NCBI GenBank assembly: GCA_003635255.1
Contig: PYJC01000072.1
Span: forward strand, 1 to 56,054
Reading direction: 5' to 3'
Length of the DNA: 56,054 nucleotides
Origin: Candidatus Poribacteria bacterium
Lineage (GTDB): Bacteria; Poribacteria; WGA-4E; WGA-3G
The position numbers and the translations under genes are program-made. The notes beneath the pieces are model-generated. The model worked only from the letters and a program-made list of their open reading frames with translations. It was not told where the DNA came from and ran no database searches. Below, one piece after another: positions 44,631-53,194 of the stretch. The first letter of the stretch is position 1. Each line of letters opens with the position of its first letter.

Positions 44631-46256
44631 ATGTCATACCCAAATTTAAAATCGCAGATACAACGAAATCAGTTGACGTGGTTTTTAGACTTACTTTTAA
44701 ATGAAAGAGAAGTTTTCCAATTGAGTGCTTCTATTGGTATCATCCCTGATGTCGACAGGCTCTATGCCTTGTCAAAGCGAGAATTATTGGTAAATTTAAC
44801 CGACGCGTTTTTCGGGACAGTTGTTACAAAAAAACCTGCTCTCGAAAATGGTGATACTCGCATATCTAAACCCGGAATCAACAACGGCGAAATTTCAGTC
44901 GAAGAATTAGCCAGCGAATTTCTTACCGAGAAAGCACATGCCGCAATCTCTCGGGTCGGATATATGGAGGTTTCCGAAATCGAAACGTTTTTTAAAACAT
45001 CCGATATCCTAATTGAAGCAGGCGACTTCGGCGAAGTTGTATGGGCACTCCTCACTGACCAACGCACTGCAGTCGTCGAACACGGTTACAAACTCCTCAA
45101 TACAACATACGAATCTATAGAAGTCGCATACACAAATGGATATGGAGATCTCCAAAGCAGCGAACAGTTAGAAAAAATTGGACCTCAGGATGCTTACAAT
45201 TTAAAAGACACAGATCAACAACTGCAGGATTCTATCCCAGAAATTGAGCAACTTGAGCAACAATTAGCAAACTCGAAAGCAGACTATGTCTCGCTTGAAA
45301 AGAAGCACAGTCGGTTAGACCAACAGCGCACTTTCCTTTTAGAAGAAAATAAAGGATTGAAAACTAAAGCTGAAGACTATCACAACAACGAAAAACGACT
45401 CAAGGCACTTGAACAAGAAAACCTTACACTCCGTGAACAGGTAACGCAATATACCGAAGACTCCACCGCGTTACAGAAACTTACTGACGAACGCGATCTC
45501 CTTCTGGCAGAAAAAGAACGATTAACAGAACAGTTGCAAAAATACGAACAGATCAAGGCAGCGAAAGAGACATTCACTACCGATCTCAACTCAGTTGAAG
45601 AGGCAATCTACAAAGGATACCAAGGGCTTGAAGAGTTTCAGACCAGCTTACATAACCATTTCGATGCCTTGGAAAGCTCGCATCAAGCCGCGCGCGGCGC
45701 ACTGAACCAGATTCGCCAAACCCTCGCTTATTTAGATACACAGCAACTCAGCGAAGGCGAGGATGCCTATCCGATGACCGCTGAACAACCTCGCGTCGGG
45801 GTCTTCGTTGACGTCCAAAACATGTTTTACGCTGCCAAAGATCGCTACGGAAGAAGAGTCGATTACATCAAACTGCTTGATCTGATCGTCGGTCCGCGCT
45901 ACCTTATGGGTGCTTATGCCTACGTTGTCCAGATACCAGAAATCGACCAAGCCCCTTTTCTGTCTCTTCTTGAACACAACGGATATACCATTAAGAGCAA
46001 AGACCTACGTTTGCGCGGTGATGGCTCCGCAAAGGGGGATTGGGATGTCGGTATCGCTGTAGATGTCGTCTCAATGCTCGGTTCATTGGATGTCGTCATC
46101 TTGGCAAGCGGCGATGGTGATTTCTGTCCCCTCGCTGAACTCATCAAGCAACAGAACAAACGCGTCGAGGTCGTCGCTTTTGAACACAATACCTCCATGG
46201 ATCTACAACAGATCGCAGACCAATTCTTCCCGATTGGAGACGAACTACTCATATAA
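44631..46256 (+). CDS. Coiled-coil protein with C-terminal NYN (LabA-like PIN) RNase domain
   Basis: 541 residues from ATG 44631, preceded by CGGAG. Residues 1-185 are helical with no family I recognise; residues about 205-375 form a long coiled coil (many EQL/LEQEN heptads); residues about 390-541 are a NYN domain: VGVFVDVQNMFYAAKDRYG, KGDWDVGIAVDVVSML and DVVILASGDGDFCPLAELIKQQNKRVEVVAF, which carry the acidic residues of PIN-like nucleases (D of VDVQN, D of GDWD, D of SGDGDF). Likely an RNA-cleaving or RNA-binding enzyme that oligomerises by its coiled coil. It follows the dehydrogenase gene after 26 bases. Confidence 0.75.
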   Translation: MSYPNLKSQIQRNQLTWFLDLLLNEREVFQLSASIGIIPDVDRLYALSKRELLVNLTDAFFGTVVTKKPALENGDTRISKPGINNGEISVEELASEFLTEKAHAAISRVGYMEVSEIETFFKTSDILIEAGDFGEVVWALLTDQRTAVVEHGYKLLNTTYESIEVAYTNGYGDLQSSEQLEKIGPQDAYNLKDTDQQLQDSIPEIEQLEQQLANSKADYVSLEKKHSRLDQQRTFLLEENKGLKTKAEDYHNNEKRLKALEQENLTLREQVTQYTEDSTALQKLTDERDLLLAEKERLTEQLQKYEQIKAAKETFTTDLNSVEEAIYKGYQGLEEFQTSLHNHFDALESSHQAARGALNQIRQTLAYLDTQQLSEGEDAYPMTAEQPRVGVFVDVQNMFYAAKDRYGRRVDYIKLLDLIVGPRYLMGAYAYVVQIPEIDQAPFLSLLEHNGYTIKSKDLRLRGDGSAKGDWDVGIAVDVVSMLGSLDVVILASGDGDFCPLAELIKQQNKRVEVVAFEHNTSMDLQQIADQFFPIGDELLI

Positions 46257-46295
46257 ACCTAAAGAAGTGTAGCGAACTCAGTTGGCATCTACAAG

Positions 46296-47819
46296 ATGAA
46301 TTATCCTCTTCAGCGTATATGGAGTGCTTTGGGTGAAGAAGGAACACGCGCGGGGTCATCCAAAGACCTCTTAACCCTCAGTTCTTTCCCGATACTCCGG
46401 ATATGCCTCGTTCTCACTACCCTGTCTGTGCTTATCACAATAGGCTTCGCAAGCGCAGAATGGTCATCTTCAGCAACACAAAACCTTCCATTATGCACAG
46501 CACAAAACGAACAACGCTTTCCTGTTCTCACCGCTGATGGACAAGGCGGTGCTATCGTCGCGTGGAGCGATGCAAGACATGCGAATCGCGATATCTTCGC
46601 ACAACGTGTTAGTGCAACAGGCGATATGCTCTGGAACCCGAACGGTATCCCAATCTGTGATTTACCCTCATCGCAAAGCTGGCCCCTAATCGTTAGCGAC
46701 ACTGAGGGGGGTGCGATTCTCGTCTGGGGCGATACGCGACACGGCAATCAAGACAGTTACGCACAACGCATTGACGCAAACGGCAACAAACTCTGGAACC
46801 CTGAAGGTGTCCCTGTCTGCACACATCCAACCTTACAAGACGATGTGAACGCTACCGCCGACAGCAAAGGCGGCGTAATCGTCGTATGGGAAGATTGGCG
46901 AAACGGAAATCAGGATATCTACGCCCAAAGAATTGACAACACAGGGAAACCGCTATGGGAGGCAAATGGTGTCCCCGTTTATCGCGGAGCAGGCGATCAG
47001 TATGACCCCGTTTTAATCGCTGATGGACAAGGCGGCGCTATTTTCGCATGGTGGGATATCAGCACGCCAGATTGGAACATTTACGCACAACGACTATCAG
47101 CGGATGGAAAATCTATGTGGAATGCTGGTGATGGCGCAGAAAACGCGCCTATTCCGGTCTGCACAGCGCGCGGTAATCAAGGCGCACCAGTCGTAGTCAA
47201 CGATGAAAACGGCGGTGTGTTCTTCGTCTGGTCGGACTACCGAAATGACCCGAACTTTTATACAAGTGCACAGTTATATGCCCAGCACATAACCGCTAAA
47301 GGCAATGCATTGTGGGAAAAGGATGGCATCCCTATTTGCAAACTGCGGGTCAATCAACAACAACCCGATTGCATTCCCGATGGCAGCGGGGGTTTCATTG
47401 TTACATGGTGGGACGAACGGAATATTTTTGCCGATATCTATGCACAGCGTATTAATGTCAACGGCGAAGCGTTGTGGCACGACGAAAACTCGGATTTCCC
47501 TGAAGATGGGACCCCTGTTTGTGTCGAGGCAGGTGTCCAACGTCTCCCTCAACTCGTGCCTACCGATGAAACAGGAGCTATCGTCTATTGGCTGGATTAT
47601 CGCGAAGACTTTGGGGATTCGACTGAGGATGCGATCTATGCACAACGGCTTGATGCTGACGGCAAACCGCTATGGGAAATTAATGGAATCCCTGTCTGTA
47701 GTGCACCGAAAGCGCAAATCACCCCCCAAGCCATTACCGCAAGTGTTAACGCCGCCATTGTCGTCTGGGGCGATGCGCGCGGTCAAGATGAAGACATCTA
47801 CATCCAACGCATTCCATAA
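46296..47819 (+). CDS. Exported eight-repeat (beta-propeller-like) protein
   Basis: 507 residues. A long N-terminal segment ends in a hydrophobic stretch (ICLVLTTLSVLITIGFASA, ending near residue 51), probably a signal peptide or anchor. The rest is eight repeats of about 48-60 residues, each with the pattern GIPIC-...-Q-x-P-...-DGxGGAIVxWxDxR-...-DIYAQRID-x-G-x-LW. The highly regular repeat with a terminal Trp and a GGAI strand suggests a beta-propeller or solenoid. Seven of the eight openings carry Cys. No catalytic residues. The start lies 40 bases after the NYN gene. Confidence 0.7.
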   Translation: MNYPLQRIWSALGEEGTRAGSSKDLLTLSSFPILRICLVLTTLSVLITIGFASAEWSSSATQNLPLCTAQNEQRFPVLTADGQGGAIVAWSDARHANRDIFAQRVSATGDMLWNPNGIPICDLPSSQSWPLIVSDTEGGAILVWGDTRHGNQDSYAQRIDANGNKLWNPEGVPVCTHPTLQDDVNATADSKGGVIVVWEDWRNGNQDIYAQRIDNTGKPLWEANGVPVYRGAGDQYDPVLIADGQGGAIFAWWDISTPDWNIYAQRLSADGKSMWNAGDGAENAPIPVCTARGNQGAPVVVNDENGGVFFVWSDYRNDPNFYTSAQLYAQHITAKGNALWEKDGIPICKLRVNQQQPDCIPDGSGGFIVTWWDERNIFADIYAQRINVNGEALWHDENSDFPEDGTPVCVEAGVQRLPQLVPTDETGAIVYWLDYREDFGDSTEDAIYAQRLDADGKPLWEINGIPVCSAPKAQITPQAITASVNAAIVVWGDARGQDEDIYIQRIP

Positions 47820-47875
47820 CAGAGTCATTCAATTGTCACATAATTCCGGTTTTCGTACACCTCTCTCCCCGGTAG

Positions 47876-47911
47876 GAGCGAGTGTTTTTGCTTGGGGGTT
47901 TCTTGTCGCTC
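47876..47911. repeat. Hairpin with a GTTTTTGCTTGGGG loop
   Basis: GAGCGA (47876-47881) / TCGCTC (47906-47911) with a 24-base loop starting GTGTTTTTGCTTGGGGG. It is preceded by CCGGTAG, like the REP palindromes, and resembles the loops at 7160-7226 and 30361-30387. Confidence 0.5.
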
Positions 47912-47980
47912 GCGATCCCTCCGCGAAAATGCCTGAAAAAACCGAAAACTGAATGGCTCTCCATTCCATAACCGATAGGT

Positions 47981-48009
47981 TTGACTTTTTCTGTTTTCTA
48001 TGTCATAAT
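47981..48009 (+). promoter_or_regulatory. Sigma-70-type promoter of the small coiled-coil/peptide pair
   Basis: TTGACT (47981-47986), 17 bases, CATAAT (48004-48009). AGGAG follows before ATG 48035. Confidence 0.75.
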
Positions 48010-48034
48010 AGATATAAAATAGGAGAACGAAAAT

Positions 48035-48271
48035 ATGTCAGAACAGGATTTCAGGGAACGGGCATTGAGTGCCATTGATGATCTCAAACGGACGATCGAA
48101 CCAATGGACGACAGAATAGATAGAAGACTGACAACCGTAGAGGAAGATGCAAGAAATTTACGCGATGAGCTCAGTGCACTACGTGGAGATGTTAGAAATG
48201 AAATCGGTGAGCTGCGCGGTGACATTAGATGGATTCGGGGTAAATTAGAGGGAAGACAGGAAGCAGCATGA
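48035..48271 (+). CDS. Small coiled-coil protein
   Basis: 78 residues, preceded by TAGGAG. Almost entirely one amphipathic helix with heptads of Leu/Ile/Val (LSAIDDLKRTIEPMDDRIDRRL, LRDELSALRGDVRNEIGEL), strongly charged. It resembles small phage or XhlA-like coiled-coil proteins only in shape. It overlaps the next tiny membrane gene by ATGA, and both follow a clear promoter, so they form a two-gene unit. Confidence 0.65.
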   Translation: MSEQDFRERALSAIDDLKRTIEPMDDRIDRRLTTVEEDARNLRDELSALRGDVRNEIGELRGDIRWIRGKLEGRQEAA

Positions 48272-48378
48272 AACAAAAACGTAAGATGCCAATATGGATA
48301 ATATGGATAGTACTCGGATCTGCATTAGCAGCCATCATATCAGGCATCATATCGCTGATTAAGTCGTTCTGGCAATAG
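48268..48378 (+). CDS. 36-residue single-pass membrane peptide
   Basis: ATG 48268 overlaps the stop of the coiled-coil gene (ATGA). The peptide begins MKQKRKM, then has a hydrophobic helix PIWIIWIVLGSALAAIISG continuing to ISLIKSFWQ. A basic N-terminus and single helix fit a type II membrane peptide. Size and coupling suggest a partner of the upstream coiled-coil protein (membrane anchor, holin-like peptide or toxin). No family recognised. Confidence 0.55.
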   Translation: MKQKRKMPIWIIWIVLGSALAAIISGIISLIKSFWQ

Positions 48379-48409
48379 GGTATTCGCAAAAAATATAAAA
48401 GGAGTTTTT

Positions 48410-50368
48410 ATGACAAAACGCACGCAGCTCGCCCCTGCGAAACGAGCAATCATCGTCGGCATGGATGGGGCAAGCATGGAATTGGTTAAGAATATGATTG
48501 ACTGGGGACATACCCCGAATATGGCGAAGCTGCTTCGGACGGGAGTCTATCGACCAATGATCGGCGTATTTCCGACACTAACACCACCCGGATGGACCGC
48601 ACTCTCCACCGGTTCATGGCCCGGTACACATCAAGTGATGGATTTTAATATTCGGGCTGTAGGCGAACGTCTTGATAAAACGGTGTGGGGGATTAACACC
48701 GGCTTGTGCCAATCCGAGTATCTATGGAATCTCGTAGAACGTGCGGGCGGAAAACCTATTTTGGTGAAATGGGAGATGTCTTGGCCCCCCACCGTCAAAA
48801 CTGGAATCCAAGTGGAAGGCACAGGCCCCGGTGTCTCCAACCACCATCAGGTTGCTGGGTATCATCTCTTTGTCGCAGGAAAATGGGCACCGCGCCCGAT
48901 CGGTGGGCAACGCGACCCAGAAACACTCGACCCGAGCGCGCTACAAAAAGTACGACATATTGATCCGGTTACTATTCAACCGATTGAAGATGGAGAATGG
49001 AGTGCCTTACCTGATTCCGCAAAACCGGTGCAGGAGGTTGAACTTACCATCCAACCTTTGGCACGGGGTAGAGAAGATGTGATGCCATCGGTCTATTCCA
49101 AAACTGAAGCACCTAACGAAACACGGGTGCCAAAACCGTTTTATGGACTCATTTACGCCTCCGGTGATAACGGCTATGATCGGGTGCGGATCTGTCGAAC
49201 CCGGACTGGAGATGACGCTGTTGCCGATCTCGGTGTCGGTGAATGGAGCGACTGGTGGCTGGACACGTTTGAAATTGACGGTGCTGAAGTAGAAGGGTAT
49301 GTCCAGATGAAACTGGTCACGCTCACGTCCACAGCCGACGCTTTTGAACTCTTTGTACCGCAAATCTGGCCCCGAGAGGGGTATACGGTTCCCGATACAG
49401 TTGCCAAAACGATTGATACGGAAATCGGTTCGTTTCTGCAAAATCCTGCGCGCGATGCACTCGGGCAAATGGACGACAATACCTATTTTGAACTCTTAGA
49501 CTACCACCACCAACGCCTCGCCGATGTCGCAACCCATCTCGCAACGAACAACGATTGGGATGTCCTGATGGTTGAGAGCCACGCGCCAGACTATGCAAGC
49601 CACTTCTTCCTCAGCCAAGCCGACGAAATTAGCGGCGCAGCCCCAGAAACAATCCATCGCTGCCGTGAGGGGTTACGACACACCTACGAATCCGTTGATC
49701 GGATGATTGGACAGTTGATGGAACTCGCAGACGAAGATACTGTTGTTCTCGTCTGTTCCGACCACGGCGGCACGCCAAATCAATTCCGTGCTGTCGATAT
49801 CGAAAAGGTCTTGGAAGAGACGGGATTCATTGTTAGAGAGGCAAATGGCGAAATAGACTGGACAAAAACACGGGCTGTCAACGTCGGTTTGGTACATATC
49901 TTCATTAACTTGGCAGGACGTGAACCGGATGGGATCGTCGCACCAGAGGACTATGAAGAAACACAACGAGAAATCATCGCCGCGTTGCATACTTACAAGG
50001 ATGAAAAAACCGGACGGCATCCGTTTACATTAGCCGTCACACGGGCAGACGCTGAGATGTTCAACTTACACGGTGAGTTAGTCGGTGATGTCGTCTATGC
50101 GCTGCGTCCCGAATTCGACGGCGCGCACGGTAAGCAGTTGCCTTCTGTAAGTTTCGGGATCGGCGGACAGCACTCTACATTTATCTTATCGGGTGCTGGT
50201 GTTCAGGAGGGCGTTGCGTTGCAAGGACAGGTTCGCGTCGTAGATGTTGCACCGACGCTCTGCTACCTCTTGGGGCTTCCGATGCCCGATAAGGTAGAGG
50301 GTGGGGTCGTCTATGAGGCGTTAGAGGATCCGAATTGGCATCTGACGGAACTCGCGGCTTTGGAGTAA
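48410..50368 (+). CDS. Alkaline-phosphatase-superfamily phosphodiesterase/nucleotide pyrophosphatase
   Basis: 652 residues, with AAAGGAG before the ATG and no signal peptide. The metal-binding core is conserved: VGMDGAS (Asp19), the nucleophile region GVFPTLTPPGWTALSTG (Thr near 56-58), ESHAPDYASHFF and VVLVCSDHGGTPN, and a late GGQHSTFIL with His. This is the type I phosphodiesterase group of the superfamily. Relatives hydrolyse phosphodiesters or phosphonates; substrate unknown. It is 31 bases after the small-peptide gene and convergent with the PolX-like gene. Confidence 0.85.
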   Translation: MTKRTQLAPAKRAIIVGMDGASMELVKNMIDWGHTPNMAKLLRTGVYRPMIGVFPTLTPPGWTALSTGSWPGTHQVMDFNIRAVGERLDKTVWGINTGLCQSEYLWNLVERAGGKPILVKWEMSWPPTVKTGIQVEGTGPGVSNHHQVAGYHLFVAGKWAPRPIGGQRDPETLDPSALQKVRHIDPVTIQPIEDGEWSALPDSAKPVQEVELTIQPLARGREDVMPSVYSKTEAPNETRVPKPFYGLIYASGDNGYDRVRICRTRTGDDAVADLGVGEWSDWWLDTFEIDGAEVEGYVQMKLVTLTSTADAFELFVPQIWPREGYTVPDTVAKTIDTEIGSFLQNPARDALGQMDDNTYFELLDYHHQRLADVATHLATNNDWDVLMVESHAPDYASHFFLSQADEISGAAPETIHRCREGLRHTYESVDRMIGQLMELADEDTVVLVCSDHGGTPNQFRAVDIEKVLEETGFIVREANGEIDWTKTRAVNVGLVHIFINLAGREPDGIVAPEDYEETQREIIAALHTYKDEKTGRHPFTLAVTRADAEMFNLHGELVGDVVYALRPEFDGAHGKQLPSVSFGIGGQHSTFILSGAGVQEGVALQGQVRVVDVAPTLCYLLGLPMPDKVEGGVVYEALEDPNWHLTELAALE

Positions 50369-50385
50369 CAGAGACATCATGTGCT

Positions 50386-52233
50386 TTAAACAGGCATACC
50401 GATGCCGCATTTCTCGCGCAATTCTTCAAGAGTATATGTGTTGATGACCTCGGCTTTCGTTAACCACCCACGACGCGCAACATTCAAGCCGGTTTGGCGG
50501 TGTGCCAACCGTACAATATCGTGGGCATCGGTATTGACCGCTAATAACACACCTGCGTCTTTTGCTATACGCACAAACTTAGGGTCGAGATCTAATCGAC
50601 TTGGGGATCCGTTAATCTCCAAAACCTTGTTATTTTCTGCAGCCGCCGCAATGACTTCCTCAAGATTCAGCGGATAGCCAGGTCTGTGCCCGAGCATCCT
50701 GCCTGTAGGATGACCGATGATATTGACAAACGGGTTCTCAATTGCGCGAACGATGCGTTTTGTCATTTCCGCTTCGGTTAGGTTGAAATGACTATGAACG
50801 CTTGCAACAACAATATCAAGTTGTGCTAAAATCTCATCGGGGAAATCCAGAGTGCCGTTCCGCCGAATATCGACCTCAGAACCCGCAAGCACTGTGATAC
50901 CCTCGACCCCCGCATCGAATTCGCGAACCCGCGCCACTTGTTCAAGGAGCCGTTCCTGATCCAAACCGTTTGCAACAGTAGAAGAGACAGAGTGATCCGT
51001 AATAGCGAAGTATTCGAGACCTTCTGCTTTTGCTGCCGCCACCATCTCCTGAAGCGTATTTCGTCCGTCACTCCAATCAGTATGGGCGTGTAAGTCGCCT
51101 CGCAAGTCGGTAAATTCAACGAGAACCGGTAAGGTGTTATCTTTAGCCGCTGCGACTGATGTGCCATCTTGTCTTAACTCAGGCGGAATATAGGAGAGCC
51201 CGAGTGCTTCGTAGACACCCGCTTCCCTTACCCCGTCTTCAATCGTTTGCAGGGAAGAACAATCCGGTAACGCCTCAAAATGGGCATCCGCTGCTGTCGT
51301 TAAGAATAGGGTTAGTTCGGACGTGGCAGCAGTGCACAGATAGATAGAGACTGGAAAACCCTGGTCAATATAGAATTGAATTACGGGAAGCGTATCGCGG
51401 ACATCATCTGTCGGTTCGCTTTGACTTTTTTCAATGAGAGATGCCCTGTTGCTATCATATAGATACTGGGTTTGATCGCCTGTTTTGAAAATTATTTGCG
51501 TTTGCGAAAAGGGTTCAAGAAACGTTTGCAGCGAATCAGGAACGACACCATTCTCAAATCGAAATGCTGTTTCGTTTTCACATTCAACAATTAATTCTAT
51601 ACCTCGACAGATCTCTTCGTGTCGCCGTAGATGACCAGTGAATTCGGGTCCCCGTTTTATCCATCCCGTCCCTACCAATTGCACCAAACTCTCGGAAATC
51701 TGTTCTGCGATCTGTAAAACGTGCCGTAAGGGGCGCGCCTTTCGCAGCTGCATCCGAAACGCCAAACTCTCAGCTATCATCTGAAGGGTCTTCTTTCCTA
51801 TCCCCTTCATACCTGTCATCTTTCCGCTCTCCAGCAACGCTTGGAGATCCTCAAGATTCCGCACACCGAGTTCCTGATAGAATCTACCAACAGTCTTCAC
51901 ACCGATCCCTCGGATTTCAAGTACTTCCAATATCCCTGTGCCCATCTCTGCAACGAGGTTATCATAATACTGGCAGCGTCCGGTTTCGAGCATTTCAACT
52001 ATCTTGTCTTGGATAGCTTTGCCGATACCGGGTGTCGCGCGGAGTTGTTGCACTGCTTCCTTATTATAACTGGATGCGTCTTGTTGAGAGATTTCGCCGG
52101 ACAATTCACGTGGAAATTTTTCGATTATATCGGCTGCACGGTCATAAATTCGCGCACGGAATGCATCGTCCCCTCGGATTTGTAAGAGGGATCCGATAGC
52201 TCGGAACACAGCACTGATTTCATGATTTGTCAT
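50386..52233 (-). CDS. PolX-like protein with intact PHP domain and degenerate polymerase site
   Basis: 615 residues from ATG 52233, preceded by GGAAGGA. Layout matches bacterial PolX: helix-hairpin-helix 8-kDa domain (1-90), HhH motif (ATPGIGKAIQDKI, MKGIGKKTL), a polymerase X core (about 160-330) and a C-terminal PHP domain. PHP ligands are intact: DLHAHTDWSDG, AITDHS, GSEVDI, HSHF, GHPTGR and NTDAHD. In the polymerase core the usual GSLRRG...GDID aligns with GHLRRHEE...RGIE (200-213), so the catalytic Asp pair is Gly211 and Glu213, and the third Asp aligns with Ser in FPVSIYL. It should keep nuclease or phosphoesterase activity but not polymerise. Confidence 0.8.
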   Translation of the reverse strand: MTNHEISAVFRAIGSLLQIRGDDAFRARIYDRAADIIEKFPRELSGEISQQDASSYNKEAVQQLRATPGIGKAIQDKIVEMLETGRCQYYDNLVAEMGTGILEVLEIRGIGVKTVGRFYQELGVRNLEDLQALLESGKMTGMKGIGKKTLQMIAESLAFRMQLRKARPLRHVLQIAEQISESLVQLVGTGWIKRGPEFTGHLRRHEEICRGIELIVECENETAFRFENGVVPDSLQTFLEPFSQTQIIFKTGDQTQYLYDSNRASLIEKSQSEPTDDVRDTLPVIQFYIDQGFPVSIYLCTAATSELTLFLTTAADAHFEALPDCSSLQTIEDGVREAGVYEALGLSYIPPELRQDGTSVAAAKDNTLPVLVEFTDLRGDLHAHTDWSDGRNTLQEMVAAAKAEGLEYFAITDHSVSSTVANGLDQERLLEQVARVREFDAGVEGITVLAGSEVDIRRNGTLDFPDEILAQLDIVVASVHSHFNLTEAEMTKRIVRAIENPFVNIIGHPTGRMLGHRPGYPLNLEEVIAAAAENNKVLEINGSPSRLDLDPKFVRIAKDAGVLLAVNTDAHDIVRLAHRQTGLNVARRGWLTKAEVINTYTLEELREKCGIGMPV

Positions 52234-52260
52234 ATTTACCGTCCTTCCACAATAGCGCAC

Positions 52261-52692
52261 CGGATTCTGATACCATTTCTAACTTATGTATTTCCTCTTA
52301 AAGTCCCCTATTCTCTGATAACGGGGGTTTAGGAAGTTAGATAACTAAAATATCAACTTTTTGGATGAAATATATTACTTTAGTCCTGTAAAATAAAGAT
52401 CCGCCAGTCTGGTAGGTTCGGTTTCCTAACCGAACCGGATCCTACACGAAAACCTTGAAAACTTCAGAACCCCCTTAAATCCCGTCTCAGTCCCCAAGTC
52501 TGGTAGGTTCGGTTCTGCGGCGTACTCGTCCAAATGCGACCTGCATTCCTAACCGAACCGGATACGACGCGGAAACCTTGAAGGCTTCAAAACCCTCTTG
52601 AAACCCGTCTCAGTCCCCAAGTCCGGTAGGTTCGGTTTCCTAACCGAACCGGATCTTCCACGAAACCTTCTTCATCTCCACCATACCGGCAA
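52261..52692. repeat. Three REP-like units at 91-bp spacing beside the RAYT gene
   Basis: Palindromes with arms GGTTCGGTT and AACCGAACC begin at 52415, 52506 and 52629. Spacing is 91 and 123 bases; the second palindrome carries a 32-base insertion (52515-52546) right before its TCCT loop, and 123 minus 32 is 91. Each is followed by GGAT, GAAACCTTGAA and a spacer ending GTCTCAGTCCCCAAG. 52261-52400 holds nothing else that I can recognise. Confidence 0.85.
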
Positions 52693-53166
52693 TTATTCCA
52701 TCTCGAATTTACATCGCCAATATGGATAATCTCGCGATGATGCCACTATACCTGTTTTTATAGGGTTCGTATAGCAATAACGGATGGTTTTGTTTAATAC
52801 GGTCTCTGTCCGAATACCCCAATCGGTGTAACCTTTCTGCCAAAGGGCTCCGTTTCGAGACAGATGTTTGTTAATTTTGCGTGCAGTAAAGAGTTTCAGA
52901 GAATGCAAAATTTTTGAAAGTGTCTGTCCCTCCCCGAGTCTGATGACCGTGTGTACATGATCCGGCATTACCATGACACATATCCATTCAAGGCGGTTCT
53001 CTGCTTCTAACCAGTCAAATGTGCTGAAAATAATTGATGCAGCTGTGTTGTTAGCAAGAATCTTCTGTCGCTGATGTGTGCAAATGATGATGTGATAATA
53101 TGCCCCCGGTATTGAGACTCTGCCTTTGTATCGGTTGCCGCTGTGGTATTTGGAAGAGGTGGTCAT
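52693..53166 (-). CDS. REP-associated tyrosine transposase (RAYT, Y1-type)
   Basis: 157 residues from ATG 53166, preceded by GAGGAAA; the upstream GTG 53181 is less likely. Single-domain HUH nuclease: VMPDHVHTVI with His70-Val-His72 as the metal-binding HUH pair, and the catalytic tyrosine expected in WQKGYTDWGIRT (Tyr113), followed by the RAYT-typical KTIRYCYTNPIKTGIV. Such proteins nick and move REP palindromes. The gene is flanked on both sides by palindromes of one family, as known REP/RAYT units are. Intact and of normal length, so it is likely active. Confidence 0.88.
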   Translation of the reverse strand: MTTSSKYHSGNRYKGRVSIPGAYYHIIICTHQRQKILANNTAASIIFSTFDWLEAENRLEWICVMVMPDHVHTVIRLGEGQTLSKILHSLKLFTARKINKHLSRNGALWQKGYTDWGIRTETVLNKTIRYCYTNPIKTGIVASSRDYPYWRCKFEME

Positions 53167-53194
53167 ATATAATTTCCTCACTCGGTCCCCAAGC

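Noticed and set aside
47998..48276. 92-codon minus-strand frame opposite the coiled-coil gene
   Set aside because: Serine- and leucine-rich antisense of a charged helix; the plus-strand gene has promoter and ribosome-binding site.
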